Source: Burkholderiales bacterium Ga0077543 (GTDB lineage: Bacteria; Pseudomonadota; Gammaproteobacteria; Burkholderiales; Burkholderiaceae_C). From it: a DNA stretch of 57,785 nucleotides. Within the stretch, counting starts at the first letter, position 1. Every line of letters starts with the position of its first letter. The stretch is taken from positions 1 to 57,785 of the forward strand of contig LNET01000086.1 in NCBI GenBank assembly GCA_001464055.1. Direction: 5' to 3'. Below the pieces are notes generated by a model that worked only from the letters and a program-made list of their open reading frames with translations, was not told the origin of the DNA and ran no database searches. The translations under genes and the position numbers were made by a program. This document shows positions 1-7,706 of the stretch, in pieces.

Positions 1-348
1 CGGGCCAACGAGCTGGCCGGCTTCCTGTCGCATGGCGAACAACGCCGGCTCGAGATTGCCGTCGCGCTGGCCGCACGACCGCGCCTGCTGCTGCTGGACG
101 AGCCGACACAAGGCATGAGCCATGCCGACACCCAGGACACCGAGGCGCTGATCCGCAGCCTGGCCGCCGAGGGCCTGAGCCTGCTGCTGGTGGAACACGA
201 CGTCGAACTGGTGATGAACCTGTCGGACCATGTGGTGGTGATGCACCAGGGCGCCAAGCTCGCCGAAGGCCCGCCGCTGCAGGTGCGCGCCGACCCCGCG
301 GTGCAGGCCGCCTATTTCGGTGATGCGCGCGAGGCCAGCCATGCTTGA
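1..348 (+). CDS. livG: Branched-chain amino acid type ABC transporter ATP-binding protein (LivG-like), 3' part
   Basis: Partial gene; the 5' end lies before the window. The frame is open from base 1 and encodes the C-terminal part of an ABC ATPase: the signature LSHGEQRRLEIA at bases 25-60, Walker B LLLLDEP, then the H-loop region LLLVEHDVELV. The C-terminal stretch AYFGDAREASHA is typical of LivG-type ATPases of the HAAT family. The stop overlaps the start of the next ATPase gene, as in liv operons, so the two probably form the ATPase pair of one importer. The substrate cannot be told from this fragment. Confidence 0.9.
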   Translation, partial: RANELAGFLSHGEQRRLEIAVALAARPRLLLLDEPTQGMSHADTQDTEALIRSLAAEGLSLLLVEHDVELVMNLSDHVVVMHQGAKLAEGPPLQVRADPAVQAAYFGDAREASHA

Positions 349-1048
349 ACTGAAGGACGTGCACACGCACTACGGCCTGAGCCATGTGCTGCAGGGTGTG
401 AGCCTGCGCGTGGATGCCGGCGAAGTGGTGGGCCTGTTCGGCCGCAACGGCGTCGGCAAGACGACCGTGATGAAGACCATCGCCGGCTGGGTGGCGCCGA
501 CGCAGGGCACGGTGCACTTCGACGGCCAGGCCATCGGCGGCGTGGCCTCGGAACGCATCTGCCGCCAGGGCATCGGCTTCGTGCCCGAGGACCGGCGCAT
601 CTTTCCCGGCCTGACGGTCGAGGAGAACCTGGTGCTGGGCTTCATGCAGAGCCCCGGCCGCAGCCGCGCCGAAGACCGGCGCCAGCTTGACGCGATCTAC
701 ACCCGCTTCCCGCGTCTGGGCGAGCGTCGCCTGCAGATGGGCACCACCTTGTCGGGCGGTGAACAGCAGATGCTGGCGATGGCGCGCGTGCTGGTCGGCA
801 CGCCGCGCCTGCTGCTGATCGACGAGCCCACCGAAGGCCTGGCACCGAAGATCGTCGACGAGATCTTCACGCTGATGGAAAGCCTGCGCCGCGACGGCAT
901 CCCGATCCTGCTGGTCGAACAGAACGTGCACCGCGCCATTGATCTGGTGCAGCGCTTCTACGTGCTCGAGCGGGGCGCGGTGGTGATGTCGGGCGATGGC
1001 ACGAAGGCCGCTGATCGCGAGGCGTTGATGCGGCAGCTGGCGGTCTGA
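341..1048 (+). CDS. livF: Branched-chain amino acid type ABC transporter ATP-binding protein LivF
   Basis: About 235 residues, normal for LivF. The sequence shows Walker A GRNGVGKTT, Q-loop region IGFVPEDRRIFPGLTVEENL, signature LSGGEQQMLAMAR, Walker B LLLIDEP and H-loop LLVEQNVH. I chose ATG 341 (MLELKDVHTHYG) because LivF proteins begin at this motif and it gives an 8-base overlap with the livG stop; GTG 320 and ATG 323 are in frame upstream. It is the second cytoplasmic ATPase of a HAAT-type importer. Substrate unknown; in Burkholderiales such systems also import aromatic acids, amides and other carboxylates. Confidence 0.93.
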   Translation: MLELKDVHTHYGLSHVLQGVSLRVDAGEVVGLFGRNGVGKTTVMKTIAGWVAPTQGTVHFDGQAIGGVASERICRQGIGFVPEDRRIFPGLTVEENLVLGFMQSPGRSRAEDRRQLDAIYTRFPRLGERRLQMGTTLSGGEQQMLAMARVLVGTPRLLLIDEPTEGLAPKIVDEIFTLMESLRRDGIPILLVEQNVHRAIDLVQRFYVLERGAVVMSGDGTKAADREALMRQLAV

Positions 1049-1049
1049 C

Positions 1050-1457
1050 GTGGCGGCAAACGACCAGCGTATCGCCTGGCTGCTGACGGCTGAAGCGTTC
1101 AAACGCGGCGGTGCCGCAAATGAGGCCTGTCTGTCCTTGGCTGCGGATGCAGGATTCCGCGTGGTGGCGATGAACCACTCGACATCAATTGGCGGCATCG
1201 AGCCGGAGATAGAGGCGGAAGCCATGCGGCTTGGTATGCAGTGCATCCTCGTCAACGATGCAGCACACTGCCGTCTCAGCTCGAACCAGCCCGATGTGGA
1301 GCGCTGGTCGCTGGCGCAGGCACTTTCGCGTGAAGGGTTTGACGGGTTCATCCTGTGCGAAGCCTGCGACAGCCGTACCAGAGCTGAATCACTGCTCGCG
1401 ACGGCTCGTGTGCTGTTGCGGGATCTGGATCAACTCGACTGGGAGTCGTACCACTAG
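1050..1457 (+). CDS. Hypothetical protein, 135 aa
   Basis: An open frame with a GTG start one base after the livF stop. The protein has no signal peptide and no membrane segment, and looks like an alpha/beta cytoplasmic fold: hydrophobic strands FRVVAMNH, CILVND and GFILCEACD alternate with amphipathic helices. I do not recognise a family. Codon use is less GC-rich at third positions than in livF, so it may be a later arrival that is only adjacent to the liv operon. The amino-acid composition is balanced rather than shadow-like, so I believe it is coding, but the function is unknown. Confidence 0.55.
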   Translation: MAANDQRIAWLLTAEAFKRGGAANEACLSLAADAGFRVVAMNHSTSIGGIEPEIEAEAMRLGMQCILVNDAAHCRLSSNQPDVERWSLAQALSREGFDGFILCEACDSRTRAESLLATARVLLRDLDQLDWESYH

Positions 1458-1536
1458 GATCGAACCGTTTGGTTCGTTGAAGCGGATGTCGGAGCTCAGC
1501 CGAAGCCCGTTGCCGATGCTGTCGCCCTGACTCCCG

Positions 1537-2069
1537 TCAGGGAAGGGGCCCGGCGTCGAAGTGTTCGGCGCGCTTGACGCGCAGCAGATGCAGGGCCCCC
1601 TCGATAGTTCCGTAGAGCCAGCGGTAGACGTTATCTCTTGAGTCTGTGATAACTCTGCGCTTGTCCAGCCGGTTCGGCCCGAGCTTCGAGTCGGGCTTGT
1701 GCATGCCCGAAAGCAGTGGATGGGCATCGGCGTTGATGGTCAGCAGGGTGCGCGACTCGTCGATGTCGCCCTGGCCTTGTGTGACCGGGTGTTCCACAGA
1801 CCGGCGATGCCCCATGGTTTGCCGTCGGCCCACGAGAAGCGCCACCAGACGTTCCTTCCCGTCTCCCAGCAGCGTCCTTCGAAGGAAAGGGCCGAGATGA
1901 TGCAGCGCTTGCCGCAACGCCAGGGATCCTTGTAGGTCGCCTTCTGGCTCAGATCTTCGCTGCGCGCGTTGCCCGTCGAATACGGCAGCGTCGGCATCCC
2001 GGCGAACCTGGGAATCAGGCCCGACTGGCCAAACACGAATTCGGCGACCGGTTCTGTCGCATCCCGCAT
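1537..2069 (-). pseudogene. Decayed SRAP (YedK/HMCES-like, SOS response-associated peptidase) gene
   Basis: Two frames together resemble a Burkholderiales SRAP protein. The first (2069 down to about 1775) reads FVFGQSGLIPRFAG, then NARSEDL, RCII, TGRNVWWRF, ADGKPWGIAGLWN. The second (about 1770 to 1537) continues with LLTINADAHPLLSGMHKP, the DKRRV-RWL-GTIE region and ends FDAGPLP. The join needs a one-base frameshift near 1768-1778. No start with the essential Cys2 was found upstream on this strand: the frame closes at about 2109 without it. SRAP proteins cross-link to abasic sites in single-stranded DNA through Cys2, so this copy should be dead. The frameshift alone could be a sequencing error; loss of the 5' end could not. 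Confidence 0.72.
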
Positions 2070-2298
2070 GCAACGGACAAGCGACCCCCGGGCGGCGAGG
2101 GTATTACCTCATGGCCAGCGGCGCGGGCACTCGCCCGTGGGACTCCTGAATGCCGCCATTCGCCTACGACGGCTCCTGGCCGTCAAGAGCCCGCCACGAA
2201 GGGCGGCTTCACGGCATCGCGAGTGGTGATCTTTGGTAGTGGGAAGCGGCGCGGATCTGACTCAAAGCGCCCTGCCCCGACACGCACGACGCCAAGAG

Positions 2299-2832
2299 TC
2301 AGTGCGGGGCGAACAACCGAGCATCCCAGACCACCGGTTCCGGTGCGCCGCCGATGATGCCGCTGAAATCAGGATGCTGGGGATTGATGAGAACGTTGCC
2401 TTCCCTGCGTGCCACCACCGAAGGTACGACCAGCACCGCTGTTCGCAGTTCGCGAATCCAGGCGTCGCCAAAAGCTCTGGCCACCCGCAGATCTGCATGA
2501 TCCCAACCAGCGGGCAGGCTGCTCTCGTCGTGTCGCTCGACGACGAACGCCTCCGCGATGGCAATCTCGACTGCTACATGGGTGCGCGGCACCCGTCCGA
2601 TACCGGCATGGGCCAGACACTCCAGCATCGCGCCGGCATACGAGCGGCTGGCGTAGATGACGCCCGGGCCCGGTGAATTCCAACGCCCACCGACTAGCGA
2701 GGCACCCACTGGGCTGAATGGGTCGAACCTGCCGTCGGCGATGCGCCAAGCCTGCCAGGTTTGCGCTGGTGCCTGTTTTCTGGCCGCCGCCTTCGATCTC
2801 GCCAAGTCCGAGCCCTTACGCGGCGACGCCAT
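2299..2832 (-). CDS. RES domain toxin (NAD+ phosphorylase family)
   Basis: About 177 residues. RES-family marks are WRIADGRFDPFSPVGAS, then GGRWNSPGPGVIYAS followed by a helix with MLECLAH, the usual Arg-Gly-Arg-Trp-Asn core and the downstream Ser/Glu region. RES toxins deplete NAD+ in the cell and are kept in check by an Xre/MbcA/ParS-type antitoxin. The ATG at 2832 (MASPRKGSD) overlaps the end of the upstream antitoxin gene by 17 bases, giving translational coupling. The C-terminal end VVWDARLFAPH is typical. Confidence in the family is high; toxicity is inferred. Confidence 0.85.
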   Translation of the reverse strand: MASPRKGSDLARSKAAARKQAPAQTWQAWRIADGRFDPFSPVGASLVGGRWNSPGPGVIYASRSYAGAMLECLAHAGIGRVPRTHVAVEIAIAEAFVVERHDESSLPAGWDHADLRVARAFGDAWIRELRTAVLVVPSVVARREGNVLINPQHPDFSGIIGGAPEPVVWDARLFAPH

Positions 2833-3250
2833 GGAACAGCGACCAAAGCAGGTTCTCCACACGGCGCGCGCCGAGTTCTGTCAGCGCCACCTCGATCGGC
2901 CGCTTGCCGCCCAGCATGGCGTGGCCGGTGGACAGGAAGGCCCGCGCGTCGTCGACGTCGTCCCACACCTGTTCGGCGGTGGCGATCACGCGCGCCAGAC
3001 GCTCCACCCGCTCTCCTTCCTGCGGCTTCAAGTCCTCACCCCTTCGGTGGAACGTGGCCGACGGAATGACCCGCTGCATCAGGGCTGCCGCATCGGGCGA
3101 GGTGCCATACACATGGCGTGCCACGGCGCCGAGGGAGGCCTTGGGCAGACCCGCTTCGACCTGCTGATCCAGTTGCTCAATGGAAGTGACCTTGCGGCGC
3201 AAGCCGAGCACCTGGGCGATCCTTCTCGGTTCGACGACGGCTGCGTACAT
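2816..3250 (-). CDS. Xre/MbcA/ParS-type antitoxin (DUF2384)
   Basis: About 144 residues, first gene of the toxin-antitoxin pair. The N-terminal half carries a helix-turn-helix-like segment (IAQVLGL...SIEQLDQQVEAGLPKASL) and the C-terminal half the DUF2384 toxin-binding motif ARAFLSTGHAMLGGKRPIEV followed by GARRVENLLWSLFHG. I chose ATG 3250 because it has a GGGAG ribosome site a few bases upstream and the protein then starts at the usual place. It probably neutralises the RES protein and represses the shared promoter upstream of 3250. Confidence 0.85.
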   Translation of the reverse strand: MYAAVVEPRRIAQVLGLRRKVTSIEQLDQQVEAGLPKASLGAVARHVYGTSPDAAALMQRVIPSATFHRRGEDLKPQEGERVERLARVIATAEQVWDDVDDARAFLSTGHAMLGGKRPIEVALTELGARRVENLLWSLFHGVAA

Positions 3251-3580
3251 GCACTTTCTCCCAATTGATGGATTGAACTCTATCAGATGAAAGAACGGCT
3301 GCCTGGGCTCAACGGCCAGGACCCAGCACGGCGCCATCGGTCCAACCGGCCTAGCGCAGTGGCACCAAGCGCCGCCGAATCTTGTGCTGCAGAAATGCTA
3401 CGGACCCCGCTGAAACCCGCATGAATGCTGAACACAGCGTCCGGTCCATCATGGGCGCGACCAACAGGCGCCAGGGGTTCACGGGATGTTCGGGCGAAAT
3501 GCTCACAGGCGCGCATTCTCCCAGTTGCGTGGCGACACAGCGCGCGCGGCCGAGGCCGATTCCAACCTGTCCCTGAGTCG
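3251..3580. other. Intergenic region, nothing recognised
   Basis: About 330 bases between the antitoxin start and the IclR stop. It must hold the promoter of the toxin-antitoxin pair, but I see no convincing palindrome, RNA gene or conserved small protein. The open frames present have skewed, unconvincing composition. Confidence 0.5.
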
Positions 3581-4438
3581 CTACACCTGTGCGCGCACGG
3601 CGTTCGTCGACGCTCGAGCCGGCGTCGCGCCGGGCGAGACCAGAGATCCGCCGATCATCGCAGCGGCCTCGCGCATGGGCTGGACGCAGTCGGCCAGCAT
3701 CCTGTCCAGGTTCATCCTCGACGAGGGTGCATGACAGGCCACCGCGGCAAAGACCCTGCCCTCCTGGTCCATGATGGGTACGGCGACGGCTGCCGAGTCG
3801 GCAAAGTACTCGCTGTCGTGGGTCGCGACCAGGCTTTTCCTGATGCTCTCGAGCTCGGGCTGCAACTGGGCAAAGTGGGTGATCGTTTTCGCGGTGAATC
3901 GCGCATACGGCTCGCTGCCAAGCAGCGCCTGCGCCTTGTCGACCGACATCTGACTCAAGAAGAGTTTGCCGCTGGCCGTGCAGTGCAGAGGCACCCGCGT
4001 CCCGCTCTCAAGATGCAGCCGCAGGGGCTGCGTCGTTTCGACGCGATCGAGATAGAGCACGCTGCCGTTTTCGAGCATCGTCAGGTTGCAGCTTTCGCCG
4101 GTCTTGCCCACCGCGTACTCCAGCGCCTGGCGCCAGGGCTCGCGCAGCGAACGGTTGTGCCAGAGGTCGATGGCGAAGGCCGTCAGCCTCGGTCCGGCCG
4201 AGTAGCGGCGGGTGGCCTGCTCCTTCATCAACAAGCCGGTGGCGTGCAACATGTTGAGGATGCGGAACACCGTGGGCTTGGGCAGGCCCAGGGCCTGGGT
4301 GATTTCGTCCAGCGACTGCGACACGCGGGCCCGGGCGACATGCTCGAGGATCGAGAACGCACGTACCGCGATGGACTCGGCGCCGGCGACCGCCGTGCCT
4401 TCGCCCGCGGATGAGGGCTCAGTTTTCTTGCGGGGCAT
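3581..4438 (-). CDS. IclR family transcriptional regulator
   Basis: 285 residues. The N-terminal winged helix-turn-helix (IAVRAFSILEHVARA...LDEITQALGLPKPTVFRILNML) is followed by the IclR effector domain with LYLDRVETTQPLRLHLESGTRVPLHC (shown in parts), the hallmark TASGKLFL, and a DSEYFADSAAVAVPI region. It is the last gene of the minus-strand operon BKACE - quinone reductase - TauE - IclR and is probably the local regulator of the carboxylase/BKACE island. IclR proteins bind small carboxylates or aromatic acids; the ligand is not evident. Confidence 0.9.
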   Translation of the reverse strand: MPRKKTEPSSAGEGTAVAGAESIAVRAFSILEHVARARVSQSLDEITQALGLPKPTVFRILNMLHATGLLMKEQATRRYSAGPRLTAFAIDLWHNRSLREPWRQALEYAVGKTGESCNLTMLENGSVLYLDRVETTQPLRLHLESGTRVPLHCTASGKLFLSQMSVDKAQALLGSEPYARFTAKTITHFAQLQPELESIRKSLVATHDSEYFADSAAVAVPIMDQEGRVFAAVACHAPSSRMNLDRMLADCVQPMREAAAMIGGSLVSPGATPARASTNAVRAQV

Positions 4439-4441
4439 GCT

Positions 4442-5170
4442 TCAGACCAGGATGACACCGATGGCAATCATCAGCATGAAACCGATGGTCAGGCGTCGGA
4501 ACCGCGCATCGGACAGATGGGCAAACAGTTTGCTGCCGACCAGCACCCCGACCAGGAAGCCGGGCGTCAGCCAGGCGGCGATTCGCAGCGTCTGGCCGTC
4601 CAGCAAGCCGCTTGCGCCCATCAACAGCAGCCCCGCGATCGAGATGACGACGATGTAGAGCGTGAGATTGGCCCGCGTCACCGCTGCCGGGTCGGGCCCC
4701 GACAGCAGGTACAGGATGACCGGCGGAGCACCCATGCTGGTGGCGCCCAGCATGGCCCCGCTGACGGCCCCAAGGGCCAGGGAAGTGGACAGCCGCTGTG
4801 GCCCTTCGTAACGTCGGCCGGAGAGCAGCGCCAGCGAGAACAGGATGACGGTCAGGGCGATCAGTCGCCGCAGGTTCTGCGCCGAGGCGATCGACAGCAG
4901 GTGAAGACCGGCGGGCACGGTGAGGCAGGCCGCGGCAGCGATCGGGCCGATCAGGCGCCAGCGCACCAGACGGAAGGCCGCCGGCAGCATGGGCGCGGCG
5001 GCGAAGGACTCCAGCAGCAGCGAAACGCCAACGGCGGTTTTCGGACCCAGCAGCAAGGACAGCAGTGGCGTCATCACCATCGCGGCACCGAAGCCGGTGG
5101 TGCCGCGGACCAGGCCCCCCATCAGCCCGACCAGGATGGCGGCTGTCAGTGGAGGCGTCAAGAAGTCCAA
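4442..5170 (-). CDS. TauE/SafE (TSUP) family sulfite/organosulfonate exporter-like permease
   Basis: 242 residues with about seven to eight membrane segments. The start of the TSUP domain is seen as GLMGGLVRGTTGFGAAMVMTPLL, with the second repeat GAVSGAMLGATSMGAPPVILYLL. The only reasonable start is TTG 5170 (MDFLTPPL). It lies between the quinone-reductase-like gene and the IclR gene with short gaps, so it is in the operon. TSUP permeases move sulfite, sulfonates or sulfoacetate, mostly outward. Its presence here hints that the pathway substrate contains sulfur, but the family is broad. Confidence 0.85.
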   Translation of the reverse strand: MDFLTPPLTAAILVGLMGGLVRGTTGFGAAMVMTPLLSLLLGPKTAVGVSLLLESFAAAPMLPAAFRLVRWRLIGPIAAAACLTVPAGLHLLSIASAQNLRRLIALTVILFSLALLSGRRYEGPQRLSTSLALGAVSGAMLGATSMGAPPVILYLLSGPDPAAVTRANLTLYIVVISIAGLLLMGASGLLDGQTLRIAAWLTPGFLVGVLVGSKLFAHLSDARFRRLTIGFMLMIAIGVILV

Positions 5171-5202
5171 AAGGTGGCATTCAAGGCAGCAGAACGTCGC
5201 AG

Positions 5203-6183
5203 TTATTCGATTGTAACCAGCAACTTGCCTGCCGCCTGGCCCGACAGGACGAGTTCGTGGGCCAGCGCTGTTTCCGGCAATGCCAGATGGCGGTCGATGC
5301 GGTGAATCAACAAGTCGGCATGGAGCCAGGCCTGGAGCAGACTCAAGGCGGCTTGACGCTGCTCAGGATCGAGTTCGTAGACGATGAAGAAGTGCAGGCT
5401 CAGCATGCGTGCGATGCAGGGACCGAACGGCAGCGTGAAGGTCGGTGCGCCGCTGCCGTAGACGACGGCCTCGCCACCCTGGCGCAACAAGGAAGGCAGC
5501 AGGGCACCGTTGGCAGCCACGTCGACCTCGATGACCCGATCCACCCCGCGTCCCGCCGTGCGCTCGCGCACCGCCTGGGTCACATCGACGCTGCGGTATT
5601 GGAAGCAGTCGTCAGCCCCCGCCTGCAAGCAGAGTGCTGCCTTTTCCGGGCTGCCCACGGTGGCCAGAACTTGCCGGGCACCCAGAAGCCGGGCGAACTG
5701 CACGGCATAGAAGCCGACAGCGCCCGTGCCGCCGTTCACCAGCACCGTCTTGCCGCGCACCCCGCCCGCGACGAGCATGGCGTGCAAGGCTGTCAACGCC
5801 GGGATACCCAGACAGGCCCCGACATCGAAGCCCACCTGATCGGGCAGCCTGACCGCCTGCGCCGACGGCAGCGCCACGAACTGCGCCGCCGTGCCCATGG
5901 GTCGGTTCCACGCTGCATTCCACACCCAAACGCGCTCGCCAATGCGCGTGGCGGGCACGCCCGGGCCGACCTGGTCGATGACGCCAGCGCCGTCGCTGTG
6001 CGGCACGATCAAGGGAAAAGGCATGCCGCGGGAGCCGGCGCGCGCCTTGGCGTCAGACGGGTTCACGCCAGAGCAGTGGATCCGCACGCGAACCTCCCCC
6101 GGCCCCGGCACCGGGTCCGGCAGTTCGCCCAGGCACAGCACATCGGCTGCCGGCCCGTTGCGTTCGTAGTAGCAGGCCTTGAT
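5203..6183 (-). CDS. Zinc-independent alcohol dehydrogenase / NADPH:quinone reductase family
   Basis: About 326 residues from KACYYERNG. This is an MDR-family protein close to zeta-crystallin-type quinone reductases: GroES-like N-terminal part (GEVRVRIHCSGVNPSDAK), then a Rossmann motif VNGGTGAVGFYAVQFARLLGA. The cysteine/histidine zinc ligands of true alcohol dehydrogenases are absent. No ATG, GTG or TTG sits at the expected start; an ATC codon at 6183 is preceded by GGAG six bases upstream, and a CTG at 6210 overlaps the BKACE stop. The annotated 5' end is therefore tentative. A role in reducing or detoxifying an enone or quinone in the pathway is possible. Confidence 0.8.
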   Translation of the reverse strand: MKACYYERNGPAADVLCLGELPDPVPGPGEVRVRIHCSGVNPSDAKARAGSRGMPFPLIVPHSDGAGVIDQVGPGVPATRIGERVWVWNAAWNRPMGTAAQFVALPSAQAVRLPDQVGFDVGACLGIPALTALHAMLVAGGVRGKTVLVNGGTGAVGFYAVQFARLLGARQVLATVGSPEKAALCLQAGADDCFQYRSVDVTQAVRERTAGRGVDRVIEVDVAANGALLPSLLRQGGEAVVYGSGAPTFTLPFGPCIARMLSLHFFIVYELDPEQRQAALSLLQAWLHADLLIHRIDRHLALPETALAHELVLSGQAAGKLLVTIE

Positions 6184-6206
6184 CTGCGTCTCCGTGGTGC
6201 CGCGGA

Positions 6207-7040
6207 TCAGGCCGCCTGCGGCAAACCGAGCAGCTGTCGCGCCTCGGCCGCCGTGGCCGGTCTGCGTCCGTGCTCGTCGCAGGCGTCGACGATGCGCTGG
6301 ACCAGGTCTGCATTGCTGCGAGCCAGGCGCGTTTCGTCGTAGCGGACGCTGTCTTCCAGGCCGGTTCGGCAATGGCCGCCCGCCGCCAGGCACCACTGGT
6401 TGACCTGCCACTGATGGCGCGCCACGCCGGCAGCGACCCAGGTCGCCTGGGGGAGCACCTCGGCGAGTTCAGAGATGAGGAAGTCGAACACCGAGCGCCG
6501 GGCCGGCAAAGCGTTCGGGATGCCCAGAACGAACTGGACATGTGCGTTCGGTTCCAGCAAACCCTTCTTCACCAGTTGGGCGGCGTTGTAGAGCATGGCC
6601 AGATCGAACACCTCGATTTCCGGCTTGATGCGCAGTTCCTGCATCGTGCGCGCCAGCCCTTCGACGAAGTCCGGTGGATTTTCATAGATCGACGCCGGGA
6701 AATTCACCGAGCCCGTGGCCAGCGAGGCCATGTCAGGCCGCAGAGGGAGCATCGCACCGCGCGCGGCCTGCTCGCGTCCACGGCCGCCGGTGGAGAACTG
6801 GACGATCATGCCCGGGCAGTGGCGCCTGATGCCCTCCTGAACCTCTGCGAACAGCTCGGGCGCGGAACTGGGCGACTCGTCCGGAGCGCGCACATGAATG
6901 TGCGCCAACGCAGCGCCGGCCTCGAAAGCCTCGTGGGTGGACTCGATCTGTTCCGACGGCGTCACGGGCACCGCTGGATTGTCTTTCTTGCGCGGCAAAG
7001 CCCCCGTGATGGCGACGGTGATGACGACGGGCTGGCTCAT
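6207..7040 (-). CDS. Beta-keto acid cleavage enzyme (BKACE, DUF849), copy 1
   Basis: 277 residues. BKACE family proteins (type member Kce) condense a beta-keto acid with acetyl-CoA, giving acetoacetate and the shortened acyl-CoA. Seen here: N-terminal VITVAITGALPRKKDNP, the zinc-binding AHIHVR with His47 and His49, FSTGGRG, and a C-terminal GVARHQWQVN region carrying the third metal or active-site histidine. It is the first gene of the minus-strand operon. The promoter region at 7041-7174 is shared with the divergent carboxylase operon. A second BKACE is encoded at 10583-11482, only distantly similar to this one, so the two probably have different substrates or roles. Confidence 0.92.
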   Translation of the reverse strand: MSQPVVITVAITGALPRKKDNPAVPVTPSEQIESTHEAFEAGAALAHIHVRAPDESPSSAPELFAEVQEGIRRHCPGMIVQFSTGGRGREQAARGAMLPLRPDMASLATGSVNFPASIYENPPDFVEGLARTMQELRIKPEIEVFDLAMLYNAAQLVKKGLLEPNAHVQFVLGIPNALPARRSVFDFLISELAEVLPQATWVAAGVARHQWQVNQWCLAAGGHCRTGLEDSVRYDETRLARSNADLVQRIVDACDEHGRRPATAAEARQLLGLPQAA

Positions 7041-7174
7041 TCGGTCTCCTGTGGCACCAAGTTCCGATCAGCGAAACCGGGATTTCATTATTGCAAAGCC
7101 CAGTGGGATGTGCAAGCATGTCAACGAACGTAATCCTTATTTCATTGATCGACATACAAAGAAGGCCTGCCATC
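7041..7174. promoter_or_regulatory. Divergent promoter region of the carboxylase/BKACE island
   Basis: Between BKACE-1 and the biotin carrier gene. On the minus strand a candidate promoter is TTGCAC - 17 bases - AATAAT. The element GATTTCATTATTGCAAAG at 7081-7098 covers this -10 region and recurs with 15 of 18 matches at 17225-17242, upstream of a Bug protein. I infer an operator, probably for the IclR protein at 3581-4438. A partial third copy (ATTTCATTGAT) lies near 7139-7150. Confidence 0.5.
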
Positions 7175-7696
7175 GTGACGCGCCCCATCCTGAGCTACTC
7201 CGAAGTGATCGAGATCGTCGAACTGCTTCGAGGCTCCACCCACTTCTCCGAATTCCGCCTGAAAAGCGGCGACCTGGAAGTCGAAGTCCGCCGGGGCGGT
7301 TCGGTCAGGAGCCCTGGCGAAGCCGGACCTGCACCCGCTGCACCCGCGGTTTCCGCGCCACCTGAAGCTCCAGCGGCCAGGCCGCTGCCGCAGACGGTGG
7401 CGACACCCCCCGCACAGGCACAGGCCGCCCCAGCCGGGCAGCGCTACTCCGAGCGTGCGGTCATGCTGCGCTCGCCGATGGTCGGCACCTTCTACCGGGC
7501 GCCGGAGCCAGGCGCCGCACCTTTCGTGCAGGTAGGCCAGTCGGTACAGGCCGGGACCACCCTCTGCATCATCGAAGTGATGAAGCTGATGAACACCATC
7601 GCCGCGGAGTGCGAGGGTGTCGTCGTCGACATCCTGGTTCCCGACTCGGGTGCCGTCGAGTACGGCCAGGTACTGGTCGTCATCGAGCCTGTCTGA
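7175..7696 (+). CDS. Biotin carboxyl carrier protein (AccB-like subunit of a biotin-dependent carboxylase)
   Basis: About 173 residues from GTG 7175, which has AAGAAGG upstream. The order is a short helical N-terminus, an Ala/Pro-rich swivel linker (about residues 50-88) and a biotinyl domain with LRSPMVGTFYRAP and the biotin attachment motif EVMKLMN, Lys137. It resembles AccB but is encoded with a biotin carboxylase and a keto-acid type carboxyltransferase, not with accA/accD. I therefore read it as the carrier of a dedicated catabolic carboxylase. An ATG at 7118 in the same frame would add 19 unconserved residues. Confidence 0.85.
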   Translation: MTRPILSYSEVIEIVELLRGSTHFSEFRLKSGDLEVEVRRGGSVRSPGEAGPAPAAPAVSAPPEAPAARPLPQTVATPPAQAQAAPAGQRYSERAVMLRSPMVGTFYRAPEPGAAPFVQVGQSVQAGTTLCIIEVMKLMNTIAAECEGVVVDILVPDSGAVEYGQVLVVIEPV

Positions 7697-7706
7697 TCAC
7701 GGCACC

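Noticed and set aside
3283..3516. A 77-residue minus-strand frame upstream of the antitoxin
   Set aside because: Composition is random-like and there is no clear ribosome site or relation to a known family.
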